NCBI GenBank assembly: GCA_946803715.1 | Contig: CAMPET010000013.1 | Span: forward strand, 166,055-215,055 | Length of the DNA: 49,001 nt | Direction of reading: 5' to 3' | Source: Beroe ovata | Lineage: Eukaryota > Ctenophora > Nuda > Beroida > Beroidae | Part shown: positions 30,478 to 44,000 of the stretch, one piece after another | How positions within the stretch are numbered: position 1 is the first letter of the stretch | How the letters are laid out: every line of letters begins with the position of its first letter | Position numbers and translations under genes: made by a program | The notes under the pieces: model-generated | Seen by the model: the letters and a program-made list of their open reading frames with translations, nothing else | Told to the model about the DNA's origin: nothing | The model's database searches: none

Positions 30478-33400
30478 ATGTCAAACTATCCTAGCTTGAC
30501 TCTTCGAAGTCAATTTGTTGCACAATCATCAACTGACTCCTTTGTAAAGCCCCAAGAAGATGCAAAGATATGGCTTTGTTCTCTTTACAGTCGAATTAAG
30601 CAATCACTTTTGGAATCATCGGTTTCAGGCACTAAGTGAGTAATGTCATTTACTAATATTCTATATTGTAAGATTTCATTTTTATAGTGACTGCTGTGAT
30701 CAATTTGAAACAAATCTACCTTAAGTTAACACCTAGAAAGGATATTGTGACGACATCAGGAGCAATAGTATGTGGAGCTTGGCACCCTACTTTAACTGAT
30801 CAAATTGCTTTCGGCATGTCAGATGGAATTGTGCAAATTGTTATCCAGCCATCTGTGCGACCTGTTCTCCTTCGCCATCAGAATCAAAAATGTATAAGTT
30901 GTCTGGCATGGCAGCCCAATTCTGTCAAATCTTTGATAGTTGGAGCTGCTACAGGTCTCTTCCTATGGGAGGTAAGGTAAAATTAAATTGCAGTCATATT
31001 CAATCATGATATGTTTTTTACACATTAAGAAAATCTATCCCTTAATTTCACAGGTCATATCTCAAAAAGGATCTAGTATGCCTTCTCGTGCAACATTCTT
31101 CTACACATCATCTCCAGTGTCTTCAGTCTCATTTGTACCTGATGGTAGATTATGTTTGGCTACCACAACAACTTCACTTCTCATGTTGGATTGTGTTACA
31201 GGAGATGCTCCTATCACTCTCAGATCAATTGGCCACCCTGGCTTCATTTTGATGAGCCCTGAGTTCTGTTTTTCATTCCTTGCTGATGGCCAGAGATTCC
31301 ATATATTACGAGGTATAACCGAAGGCAGTGAAACATTTACCAGACTCCAGAGTCCAGTTAAATGTGCGGCATGGTCGCCAACTGCATCACACCTCCTCTT
31401 CTCTCTTTCACAGTCCCACTGTGTACTTCACCTCGAAATTTTCAACTCAAGGGAGGTCAATAGCAAGATTGCTTCTCAATCGAACATACTTATCGACCTC
31501 CACAAGACTCAAGCATATTCTGAGGTCAGTTTCAAATTGGTCAATTAAAACAATTTTTGCCCTTTTCACATCAATTAGGCAGCACATTTGCATTGCTGTT
31601 TCGAAGATTTATTGAATAGAAGTATCTTGAGACAATGAGTAGGTACAATAAATAGATGGTAAATGTAGGGTTAATGATGTTTTCGAAACTATATGCACCC
31701 CTAAATTTTTAATTACCTTGAACACCGAACAGTCATATCCCCTAATATAGCCTCAATTGGGTGTGGCATCACATTAAAAAGGAGCAATTGTGCTGTATAC
31801 CTGCACAGTACAAATGCATACTGTTTCGCAGCACTATCTGTACAATTACCATTACCCATTATTAACGCAGGGAGGAGACTGGATGATAGAGGACATGTCC
31901 GTGGACAGAACTGGACAGAAACTAGCTGTTTTGGCCAGGGACAGTTGTACCGCACTATCTAAAGTCTTCCTCTTTGGATTGAACATGCAATCTAACACTG
32001 TATTTGAGGCGGGAGTGGCGTGCGAGAGTATGCAACCGAGTTGTGTTGTTTACCAAGCTAATCCTAACAAGGTGAGCAATGGAGTGAAATTTGTCAATGA
32101 TAAAAACTTAACAAAACGTTACCCCCTGTCTACGTGCCTGATACACTGCGTGCAATTCTAATTTGATTTTTCATCAGTTCTAATCAAGTTTTCCAGGTTA
32201 AACAAAATCACGGGCGATTTTAACTGCCACCACTCTCGCACGAACTTCAATTACTGACATGAACCAAGCTAAATAACCTTGTTTCTGGAATAAAATGGCC
32301 ATCGAATCGTCCGGACCTAGCTATGAAAAAGGCGATAATTAAAAAAATAAAACAAGCACAGTGATCTCTACGCAGTTTCGGACTGTTAGGGGTTCATATT
32401 GTACATACGAGTTTAAAGGGAGGAAATGTCACGATTCGCTTGTAATATCGAACTGTTTTGTCATGTCCGGTTGGAATGTGCTATTTTCGATGCCCCAAAG
32501 ACTGAACCTGCAATGAAACTCTTATCGGAATCACTGGTTATAGCGGGGCAAGAGCTGCTTGTACCGCACATGGGAATATAGCAGGTACACGACTAGCTGC
32601 ATGTACTGCGTCACGTGATGTGTGACGCGTGAGCCGGGTCTCAGACTCCCAGTTCCTTAGCATTTGCCGTGTATAGTGTGTACTGTGCTGTGTATTGCGT
32701 GTCTTCAGCGAAGGTTTCCGGCATACTAGAGAATGTTCATCGTTCTTTGTTCCCATACGGGCTATTTGCATTATTTCGCTCGAACAGAACTCCGCTCGAA
32801 CATAACTCCGGAGTTGACAGTCCGGTGCCCTGTCACCGGATCAGTCTAAGATGATACTGTCGTGGTCATAAACCGAAAAAGGACAGAAGTTGCACAGTTG
32901 CCCATAGCTATAGTTACTTCAGAGATGGTGCTACTGTTAGCATACTTTGGGTACCTATATTCCCCTCTGACACTGCACATACTTCTCTTGAGAACCAGTA
33001 TTTCCGGGTCTCACTGTTTCACAGCTGCAGCATCTCACTGCTGCAGAGACAACGTCAGAGACTCTTTCAGGGAAAATGAAATTATCTGATATTGATCAAA
33101 TTACCCGGCCAAGCAAGTTTTATCTCAACCAAACTCGTGATTTTCCCCTATCAAACCAGTTTTATTCGCTTTCTCTGTCACTATGCTATTTTCGTCTCCT
33201 GGTTAAACCGGTTTTTTGTGACCAAGTTTTGAACATTGAATCAGACGAATCCTAGTCTCGTGATTGCGTTGGCGAATATGAAGTGTAATGAGTGGCTATA
33301 TGAGTCGAACAAGTACTCACGACTCAGTCGAACAGTTCTTCTTCCAAGGAATTTGTGAAAATTTCCAACCGTTGATTTAAGACGTTCAACCAATAAATCG

Positions 33401-33575
33401 GTTAATGTTTTTCATGTTAGGATCTATATCGATTGACTGGTGTTACTATCGAGTATAGATCCTGATGATAGTAATGCAGAGTATTGAGATGATGTTGTTT
33501 CAGGGCGCAGTGCTATGCGTGTGTTGTGAAGATGGGAGTGTACACTTCATACCCGCCCTCCCATCCTCCTCCTGA
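30478..33575 (+). CDS. AAAS: Aladin (AAAS), nuclear pore WD-repeat protein
   Basis: Five exons, 30478-30635, 30737-30971, 31054-31524, 31871-32071 and 33504-33575, sum to 379 codons. Aladin sits on the cytoplasmic face of the nuclear pore, anchored by NDC1, and is also linked to spindle assembly. WD/beta-propeller blades are readable: IVCGAWHPTLTDQIAFGM, CISCLAWQPNSVKSLIVG then GLFLWE, VSSVSFVPDGRLCLATTTT, VKCAAWSPTASHLLFSLSQS, and MSVDRTGQKLAVLARD. The last exon (GAVLCVCCEDGSVHFIPALP) parallels human [20 protein letters not shown]. The N-terminus is about 100 residues shorter than human, so upstream coding exons may be missed, although an acceptor-like TATCCATATTTAG lies just three bases before the ATG used. 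The exon 1-2 junction (CACTAA|GTGAGT to CACCTAG|AAAGG) was chosen to hold frame and is the least certain. The last intron is 1.4 kb, unusually long for this window, and appears empty. Confidence 0.87.
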
Positions 33576-34141
33576 AACATAAGATCGGGTGACACACGTC
33601 GTTGCTGGCTGCTGACACTCCCCAAGTTGACGATATCCACCTATGACGTGACAGTTTGACACACACACACACAGTTGACGTCGCGTTGACATGTTCAATT
33701 CTTCAGAAATAACTGCTTATTACGTGAATCACTTGCAGCACTCCTGCGTTGGAACTTCGATAATTTGATTATTCGGTTTTAATAAACACTTTTTAATTCA
33801 CACACTTTTTAAGTTGATTTCATTTGGGAGAATGCGGACTTTTCATAATTTTCTCTCATTTTGTAGCGAGTTATTCAGTGTTAGGTTCCAGCATGAATTC
33901 TCGTTTTTCAGGGTTTTTGTATCGCATGTTCAAGATAGCGTGAAATTTATCTTTATTTGAATGATATTATTCGAAGTTAAATGAATCTCTCTTACTTATA
34001 ACTTATTTATAAATCACACTTTTAATGAAACGGGTGATTCAACAGTCATGACGATTACTTGATTTTCCTTACATTTTGATTCAATATAAAACTCGATTTC
34101 CCACTCCTCCCCACTCTAACTCCTCCTTCCTGCGTGTAGTT

Positions 34142-36398
34142 ATGGCAGTGTCCAGAGTCACGATGCCATTGTCTACAGAGAGCTTGAACACCATGACCAC
34201 CACAGATCGGAGTTCCGTGTCGGAGGGGGGATACACCGGGTCCATATCCCAATACGTTGCTGAGTGGATAGGTAAGAGAGATAACTGTAGTAGTTGAATG
34301 TTAGGAGCCATAGCAGAATAGACTGACTATCATTCAATGAAGTGTTTTGTGTTACATACCTACCTCTTGTTCTGAAAAACAGTGCTGAAAGCCATTCCAC
34401 GTATTGGCACACATACAGTATACACGTATCATTGTATAGCAAGCATGGATCATTCTAGAAAACAAGAACAGTAGGAACTATACGTACTCAGAAAATGAGG
34501 AATGAATCCTCACCTCATAAGAATTAACTACTCTTTCTATCAACATCTCATGCATTACACGTGGACCAACCACCCTCACCCTTGACCACGCCCACTTTTC
34601 ACAGATCGTTTCTATGGAGACGATGAGTATGAGGATTTACCAACAGAGAATAAGGCTGTACACATATTTGCTGGGTCTGTGGCAGGAGTGTCAGAGCACT
34701 GTATGATGTACCCTGTTGACCTTGTCAAGGTCTGTATGATGATGACAGCGATGTCACATCAATTATAAATGGCAGTTCTAACATGTTTTATGGGTCCATA
34801 TTCCATTCTAAATTTTCCTCCTAAACACTCCTCTTTTCAGACACGCATGATGTCTGTGTCCCCTGCTTTGCAAGGGAAGTACCGTGGGGTCTTACAGAGC
34901 ATGAGGACGATTGTTGCCACTGAGGGCATCGCCCGACTGTGGCGTGGAATTCCAGTTGTGCTGATTGGCGCCGGACCGGCACATGGCATGTACTTCATGG
35001 CATATGAGTGGGCCAAAGTCGGCACGGGCAAAAGGATGGGCAAGAACAATCCTTTCGGGCATAGTGAGTGTTGCTGTGACAGCGCGTATTGAAAAATTGG
35101 AATGAACTTATGGAAATTGTACCAATCGGTGACAGATACATCTCTGATACGTCATCAGCCACATAACACCCTGCACTATTCTCAGTGGTAGCTGGAGCAG
35201 GAGCATCTCTCGTTCACGATGCTGTGATGTGTCCGGTCGATGGTAAGCCAGCCATTACTTCTGCTCATTGCACAATCCCCATCATTTCAACGAAATGATT
35301 TGCCAAATCATTCGGTCACAGCAAATTCAGAAATGGTCTTCCGATTTCTGACATTTTGTTGGCCCTACATAAGCGCGCATTTTCCGATCCAACAGCTATA
35401 TTTTTGCGCGCGCCGCGCAACACTGCTGTCTCTTAATTTGGCACGAATGGCAGTCATGTCACTGGTGTGACGTTATCACATGATGAACAAAGACGAATGA
35501 ACGAAATCCATCACATTCACCATCCCTTAGCGGTGAAGCAACGAATGCAGCAGTTCAAATCTCGGTATGCATCGAACATGCAGTGCGCACAGTCAATGTT
35601 GCGAAAGGAAGGAGTCGGTTCATTTTACAGAGCGTACGGTACTCAGATCTGCATGAACATTCCTCATCAGTGTATTCATTTTGCGTGCTATGAATACTTC
35701 AAGAGGAAGCTCAATCCGACGGGTGATTACAGGTATTTCTCATTGAATATTTACTCGAATCATTTAGTTGATATTTTAGCGGTAAATTGTAACCTGAAGC
35801 CGATGTTTACCTAATCAATGTTTAAGGTAAGGACAAATGTTCTGGCGAATGTTTTCATTTACGCAAAACACGGTCTATAACATTACCAGTATCTATTCCA
35901 GACCGTCAGTGCATGTTGTTAGCGGGGCGCTAGCTGGAGGTATAGCTGCAGCTGTGACCACGCCCCTAGATGTCTGTAAAACTCTACTCAACACCCAACC
36001 AGCGGTAATAAACAAACTAGTTCAGCAATGTTCCCTATCATTTGCCCTCAGTTTATAGATCCCTTCAGATGAACCATAGGCAGGATGTATATTGTTTAGG
36101 AAACATTCAATTTCCCTTCCCGCCCAAGTTTCATCCCTCAATATTATTAGTGAATCTTAATAGTGGAAATGTTCCGAGTCCCGTATATATGTTCTAACAT
36201 CCTCTATACATGCAGGTATCAGCAGGATCAGAGCAGGCAGTAACGCGTGGTATCATGAACGGTTTCAGTACGATATACCGTATCGCTGGGTTTAGTGGGC
36301 TGTGGCAGGGATGCCGGGCTCGAGTCATCACCACAGCTCCTTCCACTGGTATTTGCTGGTGTATCTACGAGGCCTTCAAATACGGACTCTCAAATTGA
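34142..36398 (+). CDS. SLC25A37: Mitoferrin, mitochondrial iron carrier (SLC25A28/37 type)
   Basis: Seven exons, 34142-34271, 34605-34729, 34841-35063, 35186-35242, 35531-35732, 35902-36004 and 36216-36398, give 341 codons (340 residues, the usual length). Mitoferrins import ferrous iron across the inner mitochondrial membrane for haem and Fe-S synthesis. All three carrier repeats are complete, each with its P-x-D-x-x-K signature: PVDLVKTRM (80-88), PVDAVKQRM (176-184) and [12 protein letters not shown] (267-278). Mitoferrin-type residues are present: [47 protein letters not shown] and [16 protein letters not shown]. The N-terminus is hydrophilic, without a presequence, as usual. A pyrimidine-rich acceptor-like sequence ending GCGTGTAG lies two bases before the ATG. 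ATG at 34163 is an alternative start. The fourth intron carries short GCGCGC repeat remnants near 35406. Confidence 0.95.
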
Positions 36399-38001
36399 GG
36401 AGGGGATTTTCACACTAAATCTAGGATTTGTAGTAGATCAGATGAGGAATTTTAGTAGGATTTGTTTTAAGTTGGCTGTTATTCAGTGCACATGTCGAGT
36501 AGTAAGTATTTTCAAGATGAAATGGATTTTGTTTGTGGGTTTTGAAATGTAACTACAAACGGATATTTGTCTGGAAGCAGTCGAACATGTAACTAAGTCC
36601 CGGTTTAAAGTGTTTTCAAGGTCTATTAAGTTATTGTTGGTGTTTTGATTTTTCCCGATTTAAGTATGAGTTGACTAGCCCCAGTGCGGGCTGCTTCTCA
36701 TAAAAACAGCGAATACATTTGTCGCCGCCAGTATGTAAAAATAATAATAATATCGCCAACTAAAGTTATCTACAAGATTGATCTTAGGATTTATAGCATT
36801 AAATCATATGTTGAAGCTAAGTTTTCATCTTGTTCAGTTATTCGGACCTAGTTGTATTCGCTGTTGGATTAAAGCCAAAACATCAGATATCCCTCCCCTG
36901 TTATTTGATTGTAGGAGTCTGTTGATGTCATATTATTTAAAGCTATAAGTTGGTAAATGTGAATTTTTATATTTATTGTCTTAGATTTTTTGCATCTAGA
37001 GACTGGAAGCAAACAGTTTCGATCAACTGATATGGTTTACAAGGAGGCTAGATCAGACAGTTTCAACTCAGCTCCGAACCAATTTAATGTGTAGGATTTT
37101 TATCGTACTGATTTTCGTGACTCTACTATAACGTGAGATACCCTGATTGATACTTAATGAGAGATGATGCTGCGTGACAGCCGAGACAACCAATCAATTA
37201 GTTAATTGGTTAATGAAGAGAAGACAGGTGATGTGAGAGAAACTCTGTAGACAAACTCTGAACGTGACGAATCGAACAACGACCCATCGATTTGAACTTT
37301 ATTATATACATCGTATTCAGGAACTTGAGTCTGTACTTCTTTGACAGGCTTCAGATCATCGAAATCTGCGTTTCTGTAATTCCATCAGTTACTTTGATGC
37401 TTGGATATATATTCAAACATGTTGTTTTTATGCTGAACAAATGAACAGCTTGTTATAACGGGAAAGAAGCATTGAAATCAATTAACATTCCAAAATAAAC
37501 ATAACTTAAAGTTGGAGAACAAATCTATTTCACTGAAACTGGTCTTTGAAATGATGTTCAACCTCAACCAATGGGCGACGCACCACACAAAATTCCTTTC
37601 AGCGCCCATTGGAAGATCTATTGTGAGTCAATTCCTCTTAATACTTCACACCCTACCACCAAAAAGCGCACAAAAAATGGAAAACATGATTTTGAAATCA
37701 AAGTGAAGCTTATATGAAATCAGGTGAAGCTTATACAGTACTGAGTTTGGTCACTGTCTGTGATAATGCGATAGAAAATATCAATTTGAAAGAAATCGTC
37801 CGTTTTACAACGTCAATACCTCTGTTTTATAATTTAAAAATCCTCTTGCTTTACAGAATACTGTCATTTTGATAAGTACATTGAACACTGTATATTACAC
37901 ATCTCAAATTGTTGCTCCCTCAGCTACGAAATTATCAATATCGGAAATATTTCAACACATTGTAAAAAGCAGCACCTTGATTCACAGAACGTGCATAGTC
38001 T
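36399..38001. other. Intergenic, convergent 3' ends
   Basis: 1.6 kb between the mitoferrin stop and the SEC31 stop. These genes converge here. I see no coding exon. There is a 10-bp inverted repeat (CCAATGGGCG at 37568-37577 and CGCCCATTGG at 37603-37612) and short AAT repeats near 36743. Confidence 0.55.
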
Positions 38002-41000
38002 CTAGTAATGGTGAACTGTGTGTAGTTGTGCGCCTATCTGAAAATAACAAACTATAGTTAGCATCAGCAATTGAGGAGTCGGGGAAAAATATGCAATATC
38101 ACAACCAGTTGTACTAGTAAGTTCTCCGTATGTCTATCTCTAATTTGGAGCAACCAGAAACTTTTTGGTACTTGTTTTCATTCAGCATTAACCAAAGGCA
38201 GCTATATTACGGATTTTTTACAATACCTGTAGAAGTAGTTTGATTCCTGGCAGGAACGCTCCGACCTCACTGAAGTTAGCAGTTTGTGCTATGCGGTTGT
38301 GTAATTGTAGAGCTTGATTGTAGTCCTTCACACTCAATGCTGAACATGAACGGGTCAATTATGATAGAAATGATATCAAAAAACGAGATATTATTAAATT
38401 TCTGTCACCAAATGAACAGCGAATTGTGCACTAAAAACTGTACCTCCAGCAATACTGTTCAGCTCGTTGACAACAGCATCTGAAACACTATCGTATCTCA
38501 ACTTATCCTTCAGTGCTTCCAACTTTGTCGTAACTTCCTCCAGTTTTCGTCTATGAGTCTGAAAAACGATGTACAATGACAAAGTCTCGAACTGTGGGTC
38601 TAAACAAGGAAAAGTTTGTTGAAACCTTGAACGGCAAGGTTCGAATTCTAAATTCTCAATAAAATGGGCATGAAATGGGCCACACACTTAAAAACTTACC
38701 GGGTTCTGCGACGAATTCTTGCAGTCTGTTACAGAGGTTTCTAATGCCACCAACATAGGAATGTGTTGCTCTGGGATAGGTGGCTTCTCCACGGGTGCCG
38801 CCTAAATACACCAACGATTACTAATCCAACCTTGTAGTCCAAGTCATGGCTAATCCAGTGTGGAATCGAAAATAAACTGGTATCAACAAATTTCTTACCG
38901 GGGCTGGTGTGGGTTCAGGGGGTTGCTGGTAAGCTCCAGGGTTGTAGGCAGCCTGTTGCTGCATTTCAGTTGCTGGGTTCTGTCCATAGTACGCAGGTTG
39001 CTGATATGTGTGTGGCTGGTATGTGGGCGGCATAGCTCTTGGCTGATTCGCAGGCGAATTGGGGTCTATGTCCACTGAAATGAAACATTTGTAATCAAAA
39101 GCAAACTGGCGCATTCAGAACGCGCGTGCGGCAAATGCTGAAATTCGGGAAAATGTCAAAGCGCGTTACGAGAACTCATAAGTGTCACGTCAGCATATTT
39201 TCAAAAATACCTTTATTGGTAGGTGCTGTCACCGGATTTGTTATCTTTTGTGACGTCACCGATGGAGCAGTTGGGGCCTTCTTTTTCAACATCGGTGGAT
39301 CATTCCAGGCTCCAGTTGGCCTTGACACTGGTTCTGAAACAGGGTTTGAATCAGAGCTCATTGGGTTTCTGTCACAAATCACAGTGATCGGATTCCAAGC
39401 CAAGGCTCATTAATCCCAGTCATATCGAGAATCTCTTACTCTTACTGGATGGTGGAGGAGCTGGCGTGGTTTCAGTAGGAGCAGATGGAATGTAGGGAGT
39501 GAATGATGATACACTTGACCCAGAGTAGCTAGATGGTGGCCCAGGTGGCGCATAGCTTTGCTGTGTGTTATATCCGGGGTAAGCCGCCACTGATGGTGGA
39601 GGTGGCTGCATAGGAGGAGGCGCAGTGGCAGTGGGGGACAGTGGAGTTGACGGCTCTGATGGCTGGAATGTTGGAGGCTTGTATGCCACCTGTGAGGGGG
39701 ATTGGGACACAATTAGACACTGTCGCTCTATACAAGTACAATATGAGTGTGTAGTGCGTGTTGTGTGTAATAGCTATTGCATTACGGTGAACACACCAAG
39801 TGTCATGTGATTACACAGTGGTCAACAGTACATTACTAATAGAGTGGCAGTATAACTTCATTGCACCAATACAAATGCAATATTGAAACATCTACCTTAG
39901 CAGGGGCAGTATATGCTGATGTACCACTGACTATATTGGCTGTTGGTGGCCCAGGCGGCTGCGGATATGCACCATGTGTACTAGGGATGGTAGGCGCGTG
40001 CACACCAGCCCCATGTGCACTAGCTGCATGTGCACTAGCCGGATGTGCACTAGTCGCATGTGCACTCGGGTTGTACATATTAGGAGGGTTGTACGCAGTG
40101 CGGTTAGGGTTGTACTGGCTGCCGCCAGATGCCTGAAATGAACATCACTTATATCTGATTCATAGCTAAAAAGCTAAAATGAACATTATCATTCATTGAT
40201 GATACTCTTATTATTCATTGTTCATTGCTCTGAAATGAACATTGGACTAATTGTCCAATGTTCATTGCTGTGAAATGAACATTGGACTAATTGACCAATG
40301 TTCATTGCTGTGAAGTGTGAAATGAACAACACTCTGAGACTCACGACTGAGGAGGAGGGTGTAGAGGGGAGTTTAGTGCGCGTGTAGGGAGCTGGGGGAC
40401 GGGGCAGAGAGGGATCGTTAAGTGACATGTGGAGTTGATACTTGAAGTCAGCAGCTGATTCCTGGAGGCATTGTTATGTTAGATGACTTGCTTAGAAGGG
40501 AGCAAATTAATTGCGTTATTAAATTCATCATGATAAACTTCAAATTCAGTATTAAGTTAGTTTAGAAAAGCCATTTCCAAACAACGCATAGTATATAGGT
40601 CCTATACTCACTTGAGGTGTTGCTGAGATGTAGGTAAGAGCGTTGGCGAGTTTGCCTTGCTCCGCAAGAAGTTTTGAGTACCTGAGCAGGTTGCTCACAA
40701 CTCTCTCCCCTTGTAGAGGCTGGTTGGAGTTGTTTGTGCACTGCAGACACATCAGCTTCTCCACCAGTTCCTGAGACGGGGGGATAATGTGACATGGGGA
40801 AAACGGGGTCCGTGGTGTCTCATGGCTGTCCTCGGGAATGTGTCATGTCTATCATAATGCTCCATGGCACATGACTGATGCAATGAGACTCAGAGGACAG
40901 AGACAGTAGAACAACTCATATTAACCTGTAGCTGGAGTGGCTGAGTGAGGTCGTCTCCACTGGCACCCTGCCAACATTCCATCAGCTGAGACACATTGCC

Positions 41001-44000
41001 ACTGCAAATGTAACACAGTGACGCCTCCAGATGGTATGCCTGATCGCCGCTCAACCTCCCAGCTAGCGTATCTGATGCACACAAAGTTCATTGGTGAGGA
41101 ACTTCACAGTGGAGTATATGAATGAAAGCAATTCAATGAACCTATGTTCATTAAAACAGAGGGTGGTATCGAATACCATTCTGAACACCATGTTCAACTC
41201 ACCACACAGGTCATTAAACTCAGATGGTTTAGCATATGATAGTAAGATTGCGAGCGCTTCCTTCCAGTTGGACAACTCTACTTTCTCAACCAAGTTAGAC
41301 CACTTTTGGGAAATGATGCACGACAGCAGCTGATCGGGGAATGTGATAACTGATAATCACAATTATTATTTCTGCCATGAGATAAGTAAATATTGACGGA
41401 ATGGACACTGGACAGGTCATTGAATGGTGTGACTCCACAGAGCATATATTGTAACTCACAGCAGCCGACGGAGATGTTGCCTGTCTGAAGTACTCTTGTT
41501 GTGTTTTCTGGAACAGTTCTCGGCCCCCGGCCATGGCTACGGCCAGAGCATCCGCCATTCTGCCAGCCTTTAGACACAGATCCACCACCACTTCAAACTG
41601 ACCTGGGAATACGTGTCATGCAGAAGTTACCAGATACCAGGATGAATTCGACGTACAATTCACTACCTACTTCCCACTGTCCATGTTATTCCGTCAATAA
41701 AAAGAAATCGCAAGACGCAAAGGTATTGATTTTCTCAAACCCTGGTTACAATATGCGTAACTTACCGAGCAGCATGGCTCTACTGATGAGTCCATCAACA
41801 CTCTCACTGGTGTCAATAACAAGTACACTGTTATCTGTGGCCACTGTAGCTGCTTCCTGAAACACGGAGAAACATAGGCAACAATACACGTATCATGAGT
41901 GGTATAGCAACACGTGTAATAAGTAGTAGAATTTTCAGCATCACACGACAGCTTCTTGTTCAGGAGATAATAAAACATTCCCAAATAAGACATTCCCAAA
42001 CAAGACATTCTCAACAGCTCTTTACCTTGGAAACAGCATCTTCTTTGCCATCTTCTTGCTCAATTTCCTAGGATATTAGGATTTGTCCTACAATCAGCAG
42101 TAAAAATAAAGAAAGACGATTTGCGGCTGTGTCGCACTATCTCCTCACCTTATCCGATGAGCTGTCAGCATCACTCTTGTTGATAATGGCAGTGTCACTA
42201 TCCAAACCCAGGTCACCGATTGATTGGACCATCTCCTTCAGATCATCTGTTCTGTAGCCCAGTAACTCTAGATACCTCTGTCTCGGCTTTCTGTCAAACG
42301 TCGACTGAATAGCGTTGTAGAGATCAATCGGTCACACCGCTTATCAGGTGATGATAACATCTTAAGAATAGATTTCCTGTCAGGCCACCTACATGTTTCA
42401 ACATGAGTTATACCTTGAGGAAGTTCCATATCTTTTGGTTATGAGCATCCCCCTCACCACAGCTATCTGCCTTCTCACAACAAAACTGGAGTAGAGTGTT
42501 GTCTTGTAGTGCTTGTTCCAATTTCTCAGACCGCTCCAGTAGTTCCGGCTCCGTCATGACTTGAGATACAGTAACCTGTGCAACATGTGTATTGTACAAC
42601 ATGTGTACTGTGTATTGTGCAACATGTATATTGTGCAACATGTGTACTGTGTATTGTGCAACATGTGTACTGTGTATCGTACGACATGTGTATTGTGCAA
42701 CATGTGTACTGTGTATTGTACGACATGTGTATTGTGGAATATGTATACAACTCCCAAACTGGGAACCACGGAGTAGTTCGCGAGTTAATACCAAGTTTAG
42801 CTGGAGAATATCCAGACAAGTTGGACAGAGGTTGGGTTGGTATTCTGAGCAAAATACCTGTGAGGATAGAGAGTCGAAGGAAATGAGTTTGCCACCGAAG
42901 CCGAATGAGACGCCACAAGGCTTCATGAGCCACTTGGGCGCCTGATTGAGCAGAGGAATGTTCATGGGGAGGGAGGGGGGAGGAGGCGCAGGAGCAAACG
43001 GGTCACTGCTCTGTCGAGCCTGGGGTAGACAATCATTCAATTCATATTCCGTTACTTCTTGCAAGTTGCAGGACCGGGTATAATTGTATCAATTTGTCAC
43101 CATTTCAGTTCACCATACAAATACCTACCCTCTGCGAGTGCTGTTCGGGTATTTCCTCGTGACCCCCAAACAGAGAGAAGACTGACAGTTTCCCTGAGAA
43201 AGAAGAGGATGCCACCATGTACGGGTTCCGTGGACACCACTCCATGTCAAATGTCCATTGGCTCGGAGCGTTGAACTCCACAACTCTCTATTTGCAAGAT
43301 AGCTTTATGACATACATTTTTTTCAATTAACATGAAGTCAACAGTATCGAATTTATCTGTGAAGGAACAACTCTGTTGTTTTTATTTATTCATATTGACC
43401 GGTATCCTGGGTGTATCCTACCTCTCCCCCTGGGATGTGAGTGGAGTTGGGGTTCCAACAGATCATGTGATCATCTCTCCCACACGTAAGGAGAAGATTA
43501 CTGTCGCGTGGACACCATGACACCGTCTGGATGCCTCGGTGATGCCCTTCCAACATCTGAAAAATGTTTTCCATGCATTTCAGGTATATGAATTCCACCT
43601 GCAACTTCTATAAGAAAGCTTAGTCGTTTGTATGAATTTCAACCATACGAGAGTATTTTCAAGGCTCCTCATTCCTGACTCACCATGGTAGGTGCCGTGG
43701 CAAATCTGAGATCCCACATTTGTATAACAGGGTATCTGTCTTCATCAGAACAGGTAAGAAGCTGAGTTGCAACATCAGGATGCCACACGATTGAGCTGCA
43801 GCGCAATCTGTTAGACGAATCGGTTACTTGGATGATAGGCTCGTTTTTGCGGAGATCCCACACTATGGAACGGGCAGAATTGGGATGGGCAGATGCTAGG
43901 ATGTGCTCCACTTGCTGGTTCCACGCCAATCCTACAACATCGTCCTCAGGCTGTGGAATGGAATTTCTGTTAACATATTCTTGAATTATTCACTTGCGCA

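Noticed and set aside
37512-37706. 64-codon plus-strand open frame
   Set aside because: It lies across a short inverted repeat in the convergent 3' region with no recognisable domain.
42561-42945. Several overlapping open frames on both strands with YTCC/VQHVYC repeats
   Set aside because: They are stop-free readings of an intronic tandem repeat between two SEC31 exons.
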